64,000 nucleotides of DNA from Sphingomonas elodea ATCC 31461 (GTDB lineage Bacteria > Pseudomonadota > Alphaproteobacteria > Sphingomonadales > Sphingomonadaceae): NCBI RefSeq assembly GCF_000226955.1, contig NZ_AGFU01000009.1:62001-126000 (forward strand), written 5' to 3'. Made by a program: the position numbers and the translations under genes. The notes below the pieces were generated by a model. It was not told where the DNA came from and searched no databases. It worked only from the letters and a program-made list of their open reading frames with translations. This document shows positions 62,269 to 64,000 of the stretch, piece by piece (positions within the stretch are counted from its first letter, which is position 1; every line of letters starts with the position of its first letter).

Positions 62269-64000
62269 TTAGCCATCGCCGCGATCCTGCCCTGCCGCCG
62301 TGGCGGCCGCCGCATGGCTGAAGATGCCGTCGCGCCCGGCATAGAGATCGCCCGTCTCCTTCTGCCGCGCGAGCCGCTCGACATCCCGGCGGCGATACTC
62401 GGCCTCGGTCTTGTCGATCTCGGCACCGTCGACACCCACCGCATCCATCGCCCGGCGCGCCATCACCACCGCGCTTTCCATCACCTCACGCACCACGCCG
62501 GCGATCGGCGCGCCCTTCAGCTTCATGATGCTGCGACGATCATAGGCGCGCACGAAGATGCTCGCGTTCGGGAAGGCGGCGTGGACGCCCTCCATCATCC
62601 CGGTGTCCATGCCGTCGCCGTCCTGGCAGAACAGCAGCAGCTCGGCCTCCCCCGCCCCGGCCTGGCGGAGCAGGTCGGTGCGGGTGCCGTCGCCATAATA
62701 GACCTTCATGCCGAAGCTGCCCGCGGTCTCGATCATCTCCACGTCTCGATCGATGATCGTCACCGGAATCCCTTGCGCGATCAGCATCTGCGTGACCGTT
62801 TGCCCGAAGCGGCCATAGCCGACCACCACGGCATTCGCGCCTTCCTGACGCGGACCGTCGGGGGTGTCACCCGCCTTGGGAGGCTCCGCGCGCAGACGCC
62901 GGGTGGCCATCATCAGGAACGGCGTGGTCGCCATCGAGACGGTGACGATGGCGCTGAACACGCTGGCCGCCTGCGGCTCGATCAGCAGGGCCTTCTGCGC
63001 CTGGGCGAACAGCACGAAGCCGAACTCGCCGCCCTGGCTGAGCAGCACGCCCAGCGCGAACGCGCCGCGCGTCTTCATCCCGAACAGCAGCCCCAGCCCC
63101 ATGATCAGCGCCGCCTTGGTGGCGATCAGCGCCAGCGCCATGCCCGCGACGAACAGCGGTCGCTCGGCGATGGCGTGGAGGTCGAGCGTCATGCCGACCG
63201 CCACGAAGAACAGCCCGAGCAGGATCGCGCGGAACGGCTCGACATCGGCCTCGATCTCGTGCCGGAACGGCGAATCCGCCAGCATCACGCCGGCGATGAA
63301 CGCACCCAGCGCGGCGGAGAGACCGAGCGCCTCCATCACCGCGGCGCTGGCGATCACCGTCAGCAGTCCGGCGAAGACGAACATCTCGCGCTCGTCGAGA
63401 TTGCCGATGACGCGGAACAGCGGCCGCAGCAGGAAGCGCCCGGCGAGCACCAGCCCGACGATCGCGCCGACCGTGTAGAGCCCGAGCAGCCATCCGGGAG
63501 GTCCCGCCTGATCGGCCGGATTGCGCGAGAGGGCCGCGACGATGGTGATCAGCGGCACGATCGACAGATCCTGGAACAGCAGGATCGCGAAGGCCCGCTC
63601 GCCGAAGGGGGTGCGCAGGCGACCGGCGGATTGCAGCAGCGGCAGCACCTGCGCGGTGGAGGACAGCCCCATCGGCAGGCCCAGCGCCAGGGCCGCCGCG
63701 AGGGTCGATCCGGTGACGAGCCAGACCACGGCTGCGATTGCCACGCCGCACAAGGTCACCTGCAGGAGACCCAGCCCGAATATGTCCCGCCGCATCCGCC
63801 ACAGTCGCGACGGGCTCAGTTCCAGCCCGACGAGAAACAGCAGTAGCGCGATGCCGAGCTCGGCAATGCCCATCTTGCCCTCGGCATCGCCGACCAGCCG
63901 CAGCACGTGCGGGCCCACCAATGCACCCGCGACGAGAAACCCCAGGGTCGCACCGAGCTTCAGCCGCCGGAACAGCAGCACGAAGAACAAGGCGAAGGCG
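62269..64000 (-). CDS. Kef-type K+/H+ antiporter, N-terminus outside the window
   Basis: 577 codons are visible; the frame is open through base 64000 and the start lies beyond the window. Visible membrane helices carry the CPA2 exchanger motifs (IALLLFLVGLELSPSRLW, GLPMGLSSTAQVLPLL, ILLFQDLSIVPLI, VLLSQGGEFGFVLFA). A cytosolic RCK/TrkA-N domain follows (NAVVVGYGRFGQTVTQMLIAQGIPVTIIDRD, about residue 395 on). It should exchange K+ for protons, possibly gated by glutathione adducts as in KefB/KefC. The C-terminus is short. About 15-25 residues seem missing by family comparison. Confidence 0.92.
   Translation of the reverse strand, partial: AFALFFVLLFRRLKLGATLGFLVAGALVGPHVLRLVGDAEGKMGIAELGIALLLFLVGLELSPSRLWRMRRDIFGLGLLQVTLCGVAIAAVVWLVTGSTLAAALALGLPMGLSSTAQVLPLLQSAGRLRTPFGERAFAILLFQDLSIVPLITIVAALSRNPADQAGPPGWLLGLYTVGAIVGLVLAGRFLLRPLFRVIGNLDEREMFVFAGLLTVIASAAVMEALGLSAALGAFIAGVMLADSPFRHEIEADVEPFRAILLGLFFVAVGMTLDLHAIAERPLFVAGMALALIATKAALIMGLGLLFGMKTRGAFALGVLLSQGGEFGFVLFAQAQKALLIEPQAASVFSAIVTVSMATTPFLMMATRRLRAEPPKAGDTPDGPRQEGANAVVVGYGRFGQTVTQMLIAQGIPVTIIDRDVEMIETAGSFGMKVYYGDGTRTDLLRQAGAGEAELLLFCQDGDGMDTGMMEGVHAAFPNASIFVRAYDRRSIMKLKGAPIAGVVREVMESAVVMARRAMDAVGVDGAEIDKTEAEYRRRDVERLARQKETGDLYAGRDGIFSHAAAATAAGQDRGDG

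Overview
The window is GC-rich chromosomal DNA, almost certainly from a sphingomonad alphaproteobacterium (Sphingomonas or a close relative). The reasons are two TonB-dependent receptors (one paired with a tryptophan-halogenase-like protein), an aro-xerD-accA neighbourhood, gatCAB, a pyrB plus degenerate pyrC pair, sphingomonad-style secreted hypothetical proteins, and GTG/TTG starts alongside ATG. This assignment is by gene content only; no search was run.

Layout. 1-8422: a carbohydrate-uptake locus. A TonB receptor, a flavin halogenase and the start of a probable GH2 enzyme run leftward; a FadR/DgoR-type GntR regulator, a GH27 enzyme and a GH30 galactanase-like enzyme run rightward. Three copies of a TTGTnnnACAA-type palindrome lie in the two promoter regions, so one regulator probably controls both arms. 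8423-13860: trigger factor, tRNA-Leu(UAG), two tiny proteins, a Crp-like regulator, two secreted unknowns and a cyclophilin. 13875-18274: gatB, and gatCA separated from it by a glycosyltransferase. 18422-23932: a DUF3089 protein, an amino-acid dehydrogenase with a divergent Lrp-type regulator, ruvX, pyrB and an apparently inactive pyrC. 23937-28167: an overlapping ParA/ribbon-helix-helix/SPOR operon facing a Sel1-SPOR protein and a MipA-like outer-membrane protein. 28172-34942: serB and miaA with overlapping start codons, ilvB-ilvH-ilvC, a YceI protein and a TMEM175-like channel. 34944-41913: a second TonB receptor, a pterin operon (folE, SDR, folB), a chemoreceptor and a secreted unknown. 42001-47438: leuA with a leucine-rich leader peptide, BLUF and SWIB proteins, a universal stress protein, an FNR-type oxygen regulator and OmpW. 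47566-51822: tRNA-Arg(CCU), a comF-grxC-amidase-DUF1178 operon, two methyltransferases and mutT. 51899-58190: three Flp pilins, accA, xerD, a secreted unknown, a tiny membrane protein, aroK and aroB. 58198-64000: a methyltransferase, an M1 aminopeptidase, a DUF2256 zinc protein, DUF423 and a Kef-type antiporter cut by the window end.

The genes form several working sets: galactan capture and depolymerisation with its own repressor; branched-chain amino-acid synthesis (ilvBHC plus attenuated leuA); folate/pterin synthesis; shikimate synthesis; oxygen response (FNR, OmpW, stress protein); and envelope or pole organisation (ParA plus SPOR proteins). Most of the window is ordinary housekeeping. 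The most unusual parts are the halogenase-linked galactan locus with its operator set, the leuA leader, the ParA-SPOR cluster and the dispersed palindromic repeats.

No gene-free stretch exceeds 300 bases. The larger gaps (4629-4807, 8423-8616, 37605-37822, 43660-43943, 44340-44600, 61332-61558) are described under regulatory or repeat entries, or under the neighbouring gene. No CRISPR array, insertion sequence, prophage, rRNA or replication origin was seen.
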